From positions 1 through 64,000 of the forward strand of contig JARLGU010000019.1 of the NCBI GenBank assembly GCA_031292625.1: a stretch of 64,000 bases of DNA, in the 5' to 3' direction. A program made the translations under genes and the position numbers. This DNA is from Capsulimonadaceae bacterium (GTDB lineage Bacteria; Armatimonadota; Armatimonadia; Armatimonadales; Capsulimonadaceae). Positions 26,747 to 37,300 of the stretch are shown one piece after another (positions within the stretch are counted from its first letter, which is position 1; the number at the start of each line of letters is the position of its first letter). Below the pieces are notes generated by a model. That model ran no database searches. It had not been told where the DNA came from and saw only the letters and a program-made list of their open reading frames with translations.

Positions 26747-28074
26747 AACACATCTGTCTAATCGCACTCGCACTTCTCATTGCTTCCGCGACCGCGCGAG
26801 CACAGGATTTGCCCAACGTGCGGCGCAGCCTCTCGCTCGCCGATGCCGTAGCGCTGGGGCGGACGTACAACCTGGATCTGCGCGCCTCGCAGGCGGATCT
26901 GGCCATCGCTAATGGCATCGAGAGATCCGCGCGCGCCCAGGCGCAACCGTCGGCGTCCGCGACCACATACGGAACCGTTGGAGATTCGGCCAACATATTG
27001 TCGTCGGCCGCCGGCGTCGCTCCGCAGAACCTGATGACAAACGCGCCAAAGGGCTTCGCGGATCAGAACGTCACCGTGATGGTTCCGCTCAGTACGGGCG
27101 GACGGATCATGTCGGGAATTCGCGCCGCCATGCTGCGCGCGAAGGCCGCTGGCCTTAGTGAAGAATCCACGCGTATCGCGGTCGGATCGCTCATCGCACA
27201 ATCCTATATTCGCGCTCAACTCACCGAAGCCCTCGCCGATGTCGCCAGCGCACGGGTCAAGGAAGAAGACGAGCAGGTGAGGGAAACGACCGCAAAGGTG
27301 GAAACTGGCCGTCTCGCCCGGGTCGACCTATTGCGCGAGGAGGCTGCGTTGCAGGACGCCAAACGGGAAGAGCTTGCGGCGATCAACGATGCCGAGCAAG
27401 CTATCGTGGATCTCAAAACGGCGATCGGCATTGATCTATCGTCACAAATCGTACTGACGGATCCGCTCGACGCTCCGCAATCGAACAGCATCGCGCTTCC
27501 ATCCACGCTGGAAGAGGCGACACGCGTCGCGGAATCACAGCGGCCCGAGCTGGCATCTCAAGCAAGCGTCATAGAGGCGGCGCGGGCCGACGCGTCGGCC
27601 GTGAAGGCGGGTTATTCGCCGCAAGTTTATGCCTTCGGAATGGGCGATGCAACCTCGTCGCAAGGTGATGGCAGGACCGGATATACGGTCGGCCTGGCGG
27701 CAAGCATGCCGTTGTTCGACGGCGGTCAAAGGAAAGCGGATATCGCCGCGGCCGATAGCCGGACAACTCGGGCGCAAATCGACGCCCTCAAAATGCGCCA
27801 GCAAATTGCGCGCGAGGCGGCAAGCGCCTGGTTGTCGCTGCGGACGGCCGCCGCGCAGGCGGATGCCGCGCTCAAGGCGGTCGCCGCAGCCCAAGAGGGA
27901 TACGAACTGGCCAAGCTTCGCTACGACTCAGGGAAATCGACTCTTGCGGAGCGTCTCGACGCGCAAACCGCGCTTTCCCGTGCCCAGGGCGCAATGAGCG
28001 AGGCCCAAGCCGCGGTCGCGACCCAACGCACGGTCCTTTTGGCCGCAATCGGCGCCGATCCGTTCGCACGCTAA
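26743..28074 (+). CDS. TolC-like outer-membrane efflux protein
   Basis: 443 aa from the ATG at 26743, which starts a clean signal peptide (MKHICLIALALLIASATARA, cleavage before QD). The earlier in-frame ATG at 26569 would put 58 atypical residues in front. The mature part has the two-fold OEP repeat: SLADAVALGRTYNLDLRASQADL... and STLEEATRVAESQRPELASQA..., with long Ala-rich helices, and ends AIGADPFAR. It forms the outer-membrane exit duct of the RND system. Confidence 0.88.
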   Translation: MKHICLIALALLIASATARAQDLPNVRRSLSLADAVALGRTYNLDLRASQADLAIANGIERSARAQAQPSASATTYGTVGDSANILSSAAGVAPQNLMTNAPKGFADQNVTVMVPLSTGGRIMSGIRAAMLRAKAAGLSEESTRIAVGSLIAQSYIRAQLTEALADVASARVKEEDEQVRETTAKVETGRLARVDLLREEAALQDAKREELAAINDAEQAIVDLKTAIGIDLSSQIVLTDPLDAPQSNSIALPSTLEEATRVAESQRPELASQASVIEAARADASAVKAGYSPQVYAFGMGDATSSQGDGRTGYTVGLAASMPLFDGGQRKADIAAADSRTTRAQIDALKMRQQIAREAASAWLSLRTAAAQADAALKAVAAAQEGYELAKLRYDSGKSTLAERLDAQTALSRAQGAMSEAQAAVATQRTVLLAAIGADPFAR

Positions 28075-28114
28075 TGTGGCTCCTCAAATACCGAAATTGC
28101 GGCGCGCATCCTAT

Positions 28115-28139
28115 CCGGCGGCGCGCCGCCGGTATTTTT
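28115..28139 (+). terminator. Rho-independent terminator of the RND operon
   Basis: A perfect palindrome, CCGGCGGCGCGCCGCCGG (28115-28132), is followed at once by TATTTTT. The GC-rich stem and U-tract make a textbook terminator 40 bp beyond the TolC-like stop. Confidence 0.85.
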
Positions 28140-28534
28140 AGCGTCAGTCACACAATCGCCCCATAATGAAATCAACGCCATACTAAATCGTGTAAAGACT
28201 GAAATACTCCCGAAAAAAAACGATACGTAAAGCATTATATTTGTTTTCAATTTATTGAATAATAATGATTGTTTTTGAATTTTGTGTCTCAATATTGAGA
28301 TAATAACTGCCGAATATAGTGGAGGACGTCAGCGCGGCAAAAGCCGCGATTTCTCGCCCGGGAACGAGATCAATTCGTCTGTCCGCGGCCCCTTCCGCGA
28401 CGCGATTCAGTATCGGTGATTTAATAAAATGATATGGTTATCGCAATTATCGCGATTCTCTCAGCGCTGTAATGCAAAGATGCATATTGCCTGCGACGCG
28501 ACGCGACAACTCATTTAAAGGAGAACTTTCGATA
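28140..28534. other. Intergenic leader region before MCP1 with hairpins and a pseudopilin relic
   Basis: The first part (28180-28310) is AT-rich. Two consecutive hairpins follow at 28333-28371: CGCGGC-AAAA-GCCGCG, then TCTCG/CGAGA. At 28418-28472 the sequence GTTATCGCAATTATCGCG continues ATTCTC, encoding VIAIIAIL in one frame, the core of the DUF1559 membrane helix, and is then closed by a stop. This looks like a relic of a pseudopilin gene. No consensus sigma70 or sigma28 promoter could be fixed here. Confidence 0.4.
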
Positions 28535-30352
28535 ATGTCAATTCTTGATAACGTAAGGCTTTCTCACAAAATGGCGATTGGCTTTGGCGCATGTCTGCTT
28601 CTCGCCGCACTCACCGTGGCCATCGCCATCTCGCGCATGGCCGGCATCAACTCCGCCACGCGAACAATTGTGGAGCGGGGCATCGCCGAATCGGTCATCG
28701 CCGGTCGCCTGGGCGCGGACTTCCGGCAGTATCGAGTCAAGCAGGATCGATACATCCTGGCTCGCGACACACAAACCCAGGAGGGGCAACTGAATGCCAT
28801 GTATCAGATGCGAGACCAAGTCAACCAGGACTTTGACTCGTACGAAAAGCTCGCTACGTCTCAAGACGACCGCGCCAGCGTCGACAAGGCGCGTGAAGCC
28901 TGGCAGCAGTGTCTGTCATTCGAGCGGGAACTGGTCACCCAGGGGCAAGCAAAAAACTTCGCCGCCTGCGACGCGATCATCAATCATAAAGAAGAAGCGT
29001 GCACAGGAACCTTGCGCGATACGCTCAATGCAATGGTGGACTGGAACACCAAGCAGACAAAGCTACTTGCAGGAGAATCGGAGACGAGCTTTGAGAGTGC
29101 ACGCACGACCATGTTCATCTTGCTAGCCATATCGCTCGCACTTGGCATTTTCGTTTCCATACTCATAACGCGCTCAATATTGGGAGCAACCGAGACGTTG
29201 GGTGGCCGCATGGCCAACTTGAACGTCAGCCTTACCGACCTAGCCGCCAGCCTTGAGGCGATGGGCGAAGGCGATCTTACAACGCGTGAAGTCAGGCACA
29301 CGGAGTTCTTGCACTGGAAGCGCAACGACGAGTTCGGCGAGTTTGCCCGCCTGTTCGACGGTGTGCTCTCCAACGCGAAAGTGGCGCTCGATGGATCGCA
29401 GCACACGCGACAAGCGCTCAGCAAGGTCATCTCCCAGGCGATGATCACCGCCGAGCAGATCGCGGATGCATCAAACGAGCTTGCATCCGGCAATGAGGAA
29501 CTCTCCAGTCGCACCTCCGAACAGGCGTCCAGCCTCGAAGAAACAGCGGCGAGCATGGAGGAAATGACCAGCATCGTCAAACAAAGCGCCGAAGGCGCGA
29601 TGCACGCCAGCAGCGTGGCAAGCGAATCGAAGACGCTCGCGATCACGGGGGGAGAGGTCGTGCAAAACGCCGTCGAAGCCATGAGGGGCATCGACGAGTC
29701 CAGCAAGAAGATCGCCGATATCGTCACGGTCATCGACGAGATTGCCTTCCAGACCAACCTCTTGGCCCTGAACGCAGCCGTCGAAGCCGCCCGGGTCGGC
29801 GAACAGGGACGCGGCTTCGCGGTCGTCGCCGGCGAGGTCCGCAACCTCGCGGGACGCAGTTCCACGGCCGCCAAGGAGATCAAGGCTCTCGTGCACGACA
29901 GCCTGACGAAAGTGCAGTCTGGATCTGACCTGGTGAACGAGAGCGGAGAGCACCTGCGCAAAATCGTCGAGGCGGGCGAAAGCGTCGCCGAGCTCGTATC
30001 TTCGATCAGCGCCTCCGCTCAGGAACAGTCCGCTGGAATTGAGCAGGTCAACAAAGCCGTCGTTATGATGGACGAAATCACGCAGAAGAACGCCGCGCTC
30101 GTCGAGGAAGCTGCGGCCTCCAGCGAGGAGATGTCGCAACAGGCCAAGGAGTTGCGCGACCTGGTGCGCCGGTTCAAGCTCGACGAGAACCCGGCGATGC
30201 CTGCGAGCGTCATTCCCGCCGCGGTCGAAAAGCCCCAAGCGGCAACCGGGACGACCGGCTTGCCAGGCTGGTCTTCGCGAACATCAACCCAAAAGCCGTC
30301 CTTTAGGATCGTCAACGGTCGCGACAAGGTCGAGGAACTGGACGAATTTTAG
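28535..30352 (+). CDS. Methyl-accepting chemotaxis protein MCP1
   Basis: A 605-aa transmembrane chemoreceptor. TM1 is at about 13-33, followed by a periplasmic four-helix-bundle sensor ([20 protein letters not shown] is typical of 4HB_MCP), then TM2 at about 191-213 and an atypical HAMP-like stretch containing [20 protein letters not shown]. The signalling hairpin tip is [28 protein letters not shown] (about 400-428). It ends ELDEF, a CheR-docking-like tail in which the usual Trp is Leu. AAAGGAGAAC precedes the ATG at 28535. It would signal to CheA/CheW encoded elsewhere. First of four receptors in a row. Confidence 0.93.
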   Translation: MSILDNVRLSHKMAIGFGACLLLAALTVAIAISRMAGINSATRTIVERGIAESVIAGRLGADFRQYRVKQDRYILARDTQTQEGQLNAMYQMRDQVNQDFDSYEKLATSQDDRASVDKAREAWQQCLSFERELVTQGQAKNFAACDAIINHKEEACTGTLRDTLNAMVDWNTKQTKLLAGESETSFESARTTMFILLAISLALGIFVSILITRSILGATETLGGRMANLNVSLTDLAASLEAMGEGDLTTREVRHTEFLHWKRNDEFGEFARLFDGVLSNAKVALDGSQHTRQALSKVISQAMITAEQIADASNELASGNEELSSRTSEQASSLEETAASMEEMTSIVKQSAEGAMHASSVASESKTLAITGGEVVQNAVEAMRGIDESSKKIADIVTVIDEIAFQTNLLALNAAVEAARVGEQGRGFAVVAGEVRNLAGRSSTAAKEIKALVHDSLTKVQSGSDLVNESGEHLRKIVEAGESVAELVSSISASAQEQSAGIEQVNKAVVMMDEITQKNAALVEEAAASSEEMSQQAKELRDLVRRFKLDENPAMPASVIPAAVEKPQAATGTTGLPGWSSRTSTQKPSFRIVNGRDKVEELDEF

Positions 30353-30369
30353 TGTGACAGACACTGTTA

Positions 30370-30405
30370 CGGGGGCGATCGCCAATGCGGTTGCCCCCGA
30401 TTTTT
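30370..30405 (+). terminator. Rho-independent terminator of MCP1
   Basis: CGGGGGC (30370-30376) pairs with GCCCCCG (30393-30399) and is followed by ATTTTTT, 17 bp after the MCP1 stop. Confidence 0.88.
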
Positions 30406-30856
30406 TGTGTCGTGCATGCATTCTCGCATTCCCTGCGCCAAATGATGCGGGAGCCTATTTGCGCCTTGAAGACCGCTCCGGTCTGAGGCTAACTTATCCA
30501 TGGTCACACGACTCAATCATACGAATGATTAAAGAGATTTCATTGGTTTTTCCGCCAATAATCATGATTTTCCCTATTAAGAATCGGCGTCGCAAGGCCG
30601 ACACTATCAATAGAAAACAGGACACGTAGCGAGCAGACATAAATCCGGTCGCGGAAACCTTTTGACTCCATTACCGATTCGACAGCGCGATGAGGCTTGC
30701 ACTATATTGTCAATCCATATTCGCCTGTACGCCAATTTGCTGCTTAAGCGAGATAAGACACAAGTCGCTTTGCCTTGCCGGCTGGGTTGCTTATCGACCA
30801 ACAGTGCGCGGCCATAGCCTCAACGCGCCCCAGTCTCGAAGAATGTGAGTGTACAT
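30406..30856. other. Intergenic region between MCP1 and MCP2, nothing firm
   Basis: 450 bp without a supported gene. The short frames here lack ribosome-binding sites and family features. The stretch around 30580-30660 is purine-rich with a short stem (CGGC/GCCG), but it does not match a riboswitch consensus I know. The MCP2 promoter is presumably in the last 150 bp but no clear motif is seen. Confidence 0.4.
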
Positions 30857-32674
30857 ATGTCCTCCATGAACAACTTGAAAATTCCATACAAACTCTTTCT
30901 CGGATTCGGGATTTGTATTGCCCTTGGCGTTCTTTCATCGATCGTCGCGCTCCACAGCATGGCATCGATGGGGGATCGTACGAACGAGATCGTCACGAAG
31001 GCCCATGCCGAGGCGGTCATCGCGGGCAACCTCGGCGCTGATTTCCGGCAATACCGCGTCAACCAGTTGCGCCTCATCATCGCAAGAGACCCAAACAAGA
31101 AGGCGCAACAAGCGGCCAAGGTGGCCACCCACAAAGCAGAGGTCGCTAAAGACCTGGACGCCTATAGCGCGCTCGCGACCGAACCAAGCGACCGTGCGCT
31201 GCTGCTCAAAATGCAACAGATTTGGCAGCAATGCCTCTCATACGACGCCGCGATCGACAAAGCCGGCCGCGCGAACGATCTCGCGACGTGCGATAAGATC
31301 ATCAACAGCGGCGCGGAGGCGGCTTTTGCGGACGCGAGAGAAACCTGCGTCGCGATGACGGACTGGAACAATAGGCACACTCAGCATCTGGCGGCGGCAG
31401 CTGCCGCGGATGCCGCGAGAGCGCGCCTCGTTATGTACTCCGTCCTCGGCATAGCCGTACTGATCGGCATTTTCATGGCCTTGATGATTACGAAAGCGAT
31501 CACGGACGGCGTAGAGCAGGTGCAAACGCGCCTCGTGTCGATGGATACCGTCTGCCTGAGCAACCTGCAAACGGCCGTCCAGGCTCTGGCACATGGAGAC
31601 TTGACGGTCCGCGTAGAAACAGGCACCGAGCCCATGGAAGTCAAGGGGACCGATGAGATCGCGATTCTTGCTGCGACGCTCAACAGCATGGTCGACAAAA
31701 TCGGGCAAACGGTGGCGTCGTTCCGAGAGGCGCAAAGCTCGTTGGGAAGCCTCATCGCGCAAGTCCGCATCGGAGCGGAAGAGATTGCCTCCGCATCCGG
31801 CCAGCTTGCATCCGGCAACGAAGATCTGGCCAGCCGAACAGTGGAACAAGCGGCGAGCCTTGAAGAGACCGCCGCCAGCATGGCGCAGATGACAAGCAGC
31901 GTCAAGAACAGCGCGGAGCATGCCTCTGAGGCAAATCGCGCGGCGATCGAATCCAAGGAGAGCGCCGGCTCAGGCGGAGAAATCGTCAAGGACGCAATCA
32001 CCGCCATGCGAGACATCGATGTTTCCAGCAAGCGAATTGTTGAGATTGTCTCGGTAATCGACGAAATCGCTTTCCAGACCAACTTACTTGCGCTTAACGC
32101 CTCGGTGGAAGCGGCTCGCGTCGGAGAGCACGGCAAAGGGTTCGCCGTTGTCGCCGCCGAAGTGCGGAATCTAGCGAGCCGAAGTTCGACGGCTGCCAAG
32201 GAAATTAAAACCCTCGTTAAGGCAAGCGTTGCCAGCGTAGAGCACGGCACCGTTCAGGTCAATAAGAGCGGCGAGCACCTCCGCGAGATCGTATCATCGG
32301 GAGAGCGAGTAGCGGCGATCGTCGAGGATATCACTACGGCCGCGCAAGAGCAGGCCGCCGGCATCGAAGAAGTCAACAAGGCGCTCTGCCAGATGGACGA
32401 GATCACCCAGCAAAACGCCGCGCTCGTTGAGGAAGCCGCCTCCGCAAGCGAAGAAATGTCTCAACAGGCGCGCGAACTCAGAGATACCGTCCGCCGCTTC
32501 AAAATCCAGGACGGCCTGATCGCTAATGCGCCGGACGAGGCCAGCCGCCCCCCGAAGTCGGCGAAATTGACCGGGACGCACGGAGCCGTGGCCCGATCAC
32601 CCAGGGCATCGCGGAAGCCGGTGCTCAGAGTAACAGGCGGCTACGCAGCGCATGACGATACGGAAGAGTTCTAG
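30857..32674 (+). CDS. Methyl-accepting chemotaxis protein MCP2
   Basis: A 605-aa chemoreceptor. TM1 is [21 protein letters not shown], the four-helix-bundle sensor has [20 protein letters not shown], and TM2 is [21 protein letters not shown] canonical HAMP follows ([15 protein letters not shown]...[16 protein letters not shown]), the only standard one among the four receptors. The signalling tip is [28 protein letters not shown]. The C-terminus is DTEEF. The start is uncertain among GTG 30845, ATG 30857 and ATG 30866; no strong ribosome-binding site is visible. Confidence 0.92.
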   Translation: MSSMNNLKIPYKLFLGFGICIALGVLSSIVALHSMASMGDRTNEIVTKAHAEAVIAGNLGADFRQYRVNQLRLIIARDPNKKAQQAAKVATHKAEVAKDLDAYSALATEPSDRALLLKMQQIWQQCLSYDAAIDKAGRANDLATCDKIINSGAEAAFADARETCVAMTDWNNRHTQHLAAAAAADAARARLVMYSVLGIAVLIGIFMALMITKAITDGVEQVQTRLVSMDTVCLSNLQTAVQALAHGDLTVRVETGTEPMEVKGTDEIAILAATLNSMVDKIGQTVASFREAQSSLGSLIAQVRIGAEEIASASGQLASGNEDLASRTVEQAASLEETAASMAQMTSSVKNSAEHASEANRAAIESKESAGSGGEIVKDAITAMRDIDVSSKRIVEIVSVIDEIAFQTNLLALNASVEAARVGEHGKGFAVVAAEVRNLASRSSTAAKEIKTLVKASVASVEHGTVQVNKSGEHLREIVSSGERVAAIVEDITTAAQEQAAGIEEVNKALCQMDEITQQNAALVEEAASASEEMSQQARELRDTVRRFKIQDGLIANAPDEASRPPKSAKLTGTHGAVARSPRASRKPVLRVTGGYAAHDDTEEF

Positions 32675-32954
32675 GCGGTGCGATCGGGTGACGCGAATTG
32701 GGCTCTTGAGACAGCGGCGCATCCTGAAAAAATCCCGCCGGGTTCTGTTATCGATCTAAATTGCGGCAAATCTCTCAGTGTAATTAGTTATACGCCGAGA
32801 GGAAACGCTCTAAATATTCGCCGCTAAGCATCCGAGCTTATATATACGAAATGACCTGACCGACAGACAAAGGATTGAATGCCAAGCGCTGAACCCAGGA
32901 GTCCCTAAATACTGACAGTAGTGACGTCCCTGTTCCGAAGGAGATACGATTTCC

Positions 32955-34805
32955 ATGTCAATACTCGACAACGTTAGAGTTGCTAAGAAGCTTGCGATCG
33001 GTTTCGGACTTTGCCTGGTTCTCTATGCAATATCCGCACTTGTTGCGATCTCAAGCATGCAGAACATGAACGCGCACATGAAGACTATTACGGACGTCGC
33101 TAACGTCGAGGCCGCTACGGCAAGCAAGTTTGTTGGCGATTTTCGCCAATACCGCCTCGACCAATTGCAAATCGTCGCCACCGGAAACTCGGCAATCGAA
33201 GATGGATTCAAGATGGATGTTACGAAACGTAAACAAGCCATCGACCAGGACATTGAGAACTACGACAAGTTGGCCGTCGAACCAACCGACCGTGCAAATC
33301 TTGATGTCGTAAAGACGAATTGGCAAAAAATCGTCCAATATCAAGATGCCATGCTTACGGCCGGCTACGGCGTCGACGAAACCACACAGACGACGGCCGG
33401 CTTCCAAAAGAGCATGGCGAACCTCCGAGTGATCGACAAGATACAGAATCAGGATCTCGCGGCGAGCTACTCTGCGCTTGCGGACACTGCCGACGCAATG
33501 GTCGATTGGAACGCCAAGAGAACGGCGCAACTGACTGCCCAGTCAACAGCGGCGTACCTCGCCGCACGAACGACGGTTATCGTGCTTCTCATGATCGCGC
33601 TATTCCTTTGCATCTCGACGGCAACCTTGATCACCACGACGATCACGGGCTCCATCACAACATTTTCCGGACGCATGGCGGATCTAAGCAACAGTTTCAC
33701 CGATCTCGCCGCGTATCTAACAGCCTTCAGCCAGAGCGACCTAACGCCCCGGCAGATCCGAACCGTCGAGCGCCTCAAATGGAACCGCAAAGACGAATTC
33801 GGCGACCTTGGCCGGGTCTTCGACTCAATGCTAGAACAAGGAGCGCAGGCGACGCAAGCGACGGTCAGCGCGCAGCAATCGCTCAGTCAAGTCATCTCCC
33901 GCACACGGACGGCCGCAATCGGCATTGCCGCGTCCGCTGACGAGCTGGCCTCCGGCAACGAAGACCTGTCAGGACGAACGGCTGAGCAGGCGTCAAGCCT
34001 TGAGGAAACCGCGGCAAGCATGGAAGAGATGACGAGCGTCGTCAAGCAGAGCGCGCAGAACGCCCAACACGCCAGCGAAGTCGCGAACCAATCCAAGGGA
34101 TTGGCCATTGCGGGCGGCGACGTCGTCAAGAGCGCCGTCGAAGCCATGGAAGGGATCGATCACTCCAGCAAGAAGATTGCCGAGATTGTCTCGGTCATTG
34201 ACGACATCGCCTTCCAAACCAATCTTCTCGCGCTAAACGCCGCCGTTGAAGCCGCACGCGTCGGGGAGCAAGGCCGCGGCTTCGCGGTCGTCGCCGCTGA
34301 AGTGCGCAACCTGGCAGGGCGAAGTTCGACTGCAGCCAAGGAGATTAAGGCGCTGGTGCAGGAAAGCGTCCAGAAGGTAGAGATTGGCGCGACCGAAGTC
34401 AACAAGAGCGGCGAACAGTTGCGCAAGATCGTAGAGGCAGGCGAACAGGTTGCCCAAATTGTCTCCTCGATCAGCTCAGGCGCACAAGAGCAGTCAGCGG
34501 GGATCGAGCAAGTGAACAAGGCGGTCATCCAGATGGATGAGATCACCCAAAAGAATGCGGCCCTTGTGGAAGAAGCAACTGCGGCGAGCGCCGAGATGTC
34601 CCATCGCGCGCACGAGCTCTCAGACCTCGTAAAGCAGTTCAAAATCGAAGACAGCCAGGCGGACGCGCTCCAGCTCGGTGCGCACCGCGCCGAGCGCTCC
34701 ACAGGGACGCACGGCGCCCCGGCGCGGCCCCGGCGAGCCGCGACCAAGCCAGCCCTCAGAGTCGTCGAGACCAGTATCGTTCACGATGACATGGAAGAGT
34801 TCTAA
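32955..34805 (+). CDS. Methyl-accepting chemotaxis protein MCP3
   Basis: A 616-aa chemoreceptor starting [18 protein letters not shown], much like MCP1, with AAGGAGATA before the ATG. The 4HB-type sensor has [21 protein letters not shown]2 is [19 protein letters not shown]. The stretch after TM2 ([20 protein letters not shown]) parallels the odd HAMP-like part of MCP1. The signalling tip is [28 protein letters not shown] and the tail is DMEEF. The 280 bp upstream have no supported gene and no clear promoter motif. MCP1 and MCP3 are the closest pair of the four. Confidence 0.93.
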   Translation: MSILDNVRVAKKLAIGFGLCLVLYAISALVAISSMQNMNAHMKTITDVANVEAATASKFVGDFRQYRLDQLQIVATGNSAIEDGFKMDVTKRKQAIDQDIENYDKLAVEPTDRANLDVVKTNWQKIVQYQDAMLTAGYGVDETTQTTAGFQKSMANLRVIDKIQNQDLAASYSALADTADAMVDWNAKRTAQLTAQSTAAYLAARTTVIVLLMIALFLCISTATLITTTITGSITTFSGRMADLSNSFTDLAAYLTAFSQSDLTPRQIRTVERLKWNRKDEFGDLGRVFDSMLEQGAQATQATVSAQQSLSQVISRTRTAAIGIAASADELASGNEDLSGRTAEQASSLEETAASMEEMTSVVKQSAQNAQHASEVANQSKGLAIAGGDVVKSAVEAMEGIDHSSKKIAEIVSVIDDIAFQTNLLALNAAVEAARVGEQGRGFAVVAAEVRNLAGRSSTAAKEIKALVQESVQKVEIGATEVNKSGEQLRKIVEAGEQVAQIVSSISSGAQEQSAGIEQVNKAVIQMDEITQKNAALVEEATAASAEMSHRAHELSDLVKQFKIEDSQADALQLGAHRAERSTGTHGAPARPRRAATKPALRVVETSIVHDDMEEF

Positions 34806-34821
34806 CCGGCGCAGTTGCCCG

Positions 34822-34860
34822 GCGGGCGCGACCTGGTTCCAGGTTGCGCCCGCTTTGCTT
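34822..34860 (+). terminator. Terminator of MCP3
   Basis: GCGGGCGCGACCTGG (34822-34836) pairs with CCAGGTTGCGCCCGC (34839-34853), a 15-bp stem with one G-U pair and a 2-nt spacer, followed by TTTGCTT. It starts 16 bp after the MCP3 stop. Confidence 0.75.
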
Positions 34861-35186
34861 TCGGACGGAGACTAATAGCCAATACGGGAAAACTTTTTCA
34901 AAAATAACAGATATTTTAAAAACACAAGCATGAATACCTGTACATATCAGATACAAGATCGCCAAGATCTGAAGATAGCTCTTGCAGATTTCATGAAGCC
35001 TATAGCAGCACCGCGATCTCGCCGATAATGCAGTTTAATAGCAGTCTAACATTCACTCATCAGAGAATCCCCATGACAATAAACGACGTATCGTGAGGAT
35101 CGCTGAAATTCCCAGTAAAAATGACCTAGCACGGCAATTGAACTCCCTACGAGGATGTTCAAATTCAATGACGAAGGATGACGACG
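34861..35186. other. Intergenic region before MCP4 with a flagellar-type promoter candidate
   Basis: No gene is supported here. TATAGCAG (35001-35008), a 12-bp spacer and GCCGATAA (35021-35028) resemble a sigma28 promoter; the -10 matches consensus exactly, while the -35 is weak. AT-rich sequence lies at about 34890-34960. Confidence 0.35.
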
Positions 35187-36764
35187 ATGAACTGGTTCAA
35201 CAACCTCAAATTCGCTCACAAGTTAGCACTTTCGTTCGGCTTGTCTCTCTTCCTAGCCATGGTATCCGGAGCCGTGGCGCTCACAAAAATGGCAGCCGTC
35301 AACGCCAACAATAAGGAAATGGTAAGCGGCCCATTTGCTGAGCTCTCAACGATAAACGAAGCGCGCAACCAGATGAAGCAAGTTCGTCTCGGCCAGATGC
35401 GCGGCATGCTGAGCGCCGATCAAGCGGGCAAAGAAGCAGGGCGACAGATTAGCGCAAAGGCACAAGCGGAAGTGACGACTCTTCTTGCCGATTACGAGAA
35501 GAGCGCGACGCAGCCGGAAGACCGCCAAAACCTAAGCGAGCTTAAAGCGCGCTGGAGCGACTACCAGCTCCTCTCCGATCAGATCGATCGGCTGGCGTCC
35601 GGAAACGATTTTGGCGCAAGCGCAAAGTACATGAGCGTTGTCGCGTACCCCAAATTCACCGCTGTCGTCGAGCAGGTCGACAAGATGGTTGATTGGAACA
35701 AGGCCGCAGGAGCAAATCTGGCAGCACGCTCCGCCGAAGCTTATGCCAGCGCGCGCTCTCTCGTGCTTCTTATTCTCACCGTAGCGCTCGTGGTCGGCGT
35801 GCTCCTGGCAACATGGATCACTCGCATGATCATTACGTCCCTGCACGCGGTTTCCCGCGCCGCCGAGTCGATTGCGTCAGCGTCGAAGCAACTCGCGGCG
35901 GGCAACGAGGATCTCGCCAGCCGGACTTCGGAACAGGCGTCAAACCTCGAAGAGACCGCTGCCAGCATGGAGGAGATGACGAGCGTCGTCAAGCAGAGCG
36001 CCGATAACGCGATCCATGCGAACGACGTCGCAAACGAATCCAAGACCCTCGCCATTGCGGGCGGCGACGTTGTCCAGAATGCCATCGAAGCGATGCGCGG
36101 CATCGATGAGTCGAGCAAGAAGATCGCGGATATCGTGTCCGTAATCGACGAGATCGCCTTCCAGACCAATCTGCTCGCTCTCAACGCGGCCGTCGAAGCC
36201 GCCAGAGTCGGCGAACAGGGTCGCGGCTTTGCCGTAGTCGCGGCCGAGGTGCGCAACCTCGCGGGACGCAGTTCGACGGCGGCGAAGGAGATTAAGTCCC
36301 TCGTGCAAGACAGCGTACGCCGCGTCGAGCACGGCGCCGAGCAAGTCAACAAGAGCGGCGATCAACTCAGGCACATCGTCGCGAGCGGAGAAAAGGTCGC
36401 CGAGATCGTCGCCACGATCAGCGCGGCCGCGCAGGAGCAGTCCTCAGGCATCGAGCAGGTCAACACCGCGATCGCCCAAATGGACGAAATCACCCAGAAG
36501 AATGCGGCCCTTGTCGAAGAAGCGACCGCGGCCAGCGCCGAGATGTCCGAACAGGCCCAGGAACTTCGTGAGCTCGTCCGGAAGTTCAAAATCGAGGACG
36601 CCGAGATGGTCACGCCGCTCCTCGTGCCGCGACGCGCCGAGCGCACCGAACTGGCCAACGGCACGACCGGCAGCGCAGCCTGGCAGTCTCGTGCGCCTGC
36701 CAAGAAGGCTCCGCTAAAGATCGTCGGCGGACGCTCCCCTCGCGAAGACATGGAAGAGTTCTAG
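35187..36764 (+). CDS. Methyl-accepting chemotaxis protein MCP4, lacking HAMP
   Basis: A 525-aa chemoreceptor starting [18 protein letters not shown] (GAAGGA 8 nt upstream). The sensor is a 4HB type ([19 protein letters not shown]) and TM2 is [20 protein letters not shown] (about 190-211). Directly after TM2 comes [34 protein letters not shown], so the roughly 80 residues that hold HAMP in MCP1-3 are missing. The signalling domain with [28 protein letters not shown] is intact. The tail is DMEEF. HAMP-less receptors exist, so this is probably functional. Confidence 0.92.
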   Translation: MNWFNNLKFAHKLALSFGLSLFLAMVSGAVALTKMAAVNANNKEMVSGPFAELSTINEARNQMKQVRLGQMRGMLSADQAGKEAGRQISAKAQAEVTTLLADYEKSATQPEDRQNLSELKARWSDYQLLSDQIDRLASGNDFGASAKYMSVVAYPKFTAVVEQVDKMVDWNKAAGANLAARSAEAYASARSLVLLILTVALVVGVLLATWITRMIITSLHAVSRAAESIASASKQLAAGNEDLASRTSEQASNLEETAASMEEMTSVVKQSADNAIHANDVANESKTLAIAGGDVVQNAIEAMRGIDESSKKIADIVSVIDEIAFQTNLLALNAAVEAARVGEQGRGFAVVAAEVRNLAGRSSTAAKEIKSLVQDSVRRVEHGAEQVNKSGDQLRHIVASGEKVAEIVATISAAAQEQSSGIEQVNTAIAQMDEITQKNAALVEEATAASAEMSEQAQELRELVRKFKIEDAEMVTPLLVPRRAERTELANGTTGSAAWQSRAPAKKAPLKIVGGRSPREDMEEF

Positions 36765-36818
36765 AAACCGCGCTTACGCCGATTGCCGCTTTGCCCGCAC
36801 CGCCTTGAGTGATCGAAT

Positions 36819-37220
36819 ATGGACACGATCATTGACGGCGGGCGACGCAAGCGGCTCGGCGCAAGCGGCGAATCGCTTGCGCTTGCACACATCGCACGAC
36901 ACGGCTATCACGTCGTTGCAACCAATTACAGATTGCCGCACCGAATGCACGCGGGCGAAATCGACATCGTGGCACTCGACGGCAACATCCTCTGCTTCAT
37001 CGAAGTGAAAACCCGCCGCTCGCAAACAGCCGATCCTACCGAGGCCGTTGGGCCGGCGAAACGGCGTCAACTCATCGCGCTCGCCGAGGCGTACCTCGCC
37101 CAGAACGCCTGCGACGACAACCTGGCATGCCGCTTCGATGTCATTGCCGTCGCCCTCCCGCCGGCTTGCCAGGGCGAACCGAGCGTCACGGTCTTCAAGA
37201 ACGCATTCTGGCCCGAATGA
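36819..37220 (+). CDS. yraN: YraN-family (UPF0102) endonuclease-like protein
   Basis: 133 aa with the restriction-endonuclease-like core of the YraN family: LGASGESLALAHIARHGYHVVATNYR, then AGEIDIVALDGNILCFIEVKTRRS, which holds the E...D...EVK active-site residues. FDVIAV and NAFW close the domain. Cytoplasmic; the role is poorly known. It starts 54 bp after MCP4, with no clear ribosome-binding site. Confidence 0.9.
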   Translation: MDTIIDGGRRKRLGASGESLALAHIARHGYHVVATNYRLPHRMHAGEIDIVALDGNILCFIEVKTRRSQTADPTEAVGPAKRRQLIALAEAYLAQNACDDNLACRFDVIAVALPPACQGEPSVTVFKNAFWPE

Positions 37221-37265
37221 CGAAGTCCCAATCTCCGGCGATCAATCCAATCCCGCTCTTCTTAC

Positions 37266-37295
37266 TTGACATACGCGTCTCGCGCCAAGCATAAT
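37266..37295 (+). promoter_or_regulatory. Sigma70 promoter in front of the uncharacterised membrane cluster
   Basis: TTGACA (37266-37271), an 18-bp spacer and CATAAT (37290-37295). The next gene's ATG is at 37301, where transcription would start, so the mRNA may be leaderless. Confidence 0.6.
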
Positions 37296-37300
37296 GAGCC

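Noticed and set aside
30580-30660. Possible c-di-GMP riboswitch before MCP2
   Set aside because: Purine-rich with small stems, but the conserved core of known c-di-GMP aptamers could not be matched.
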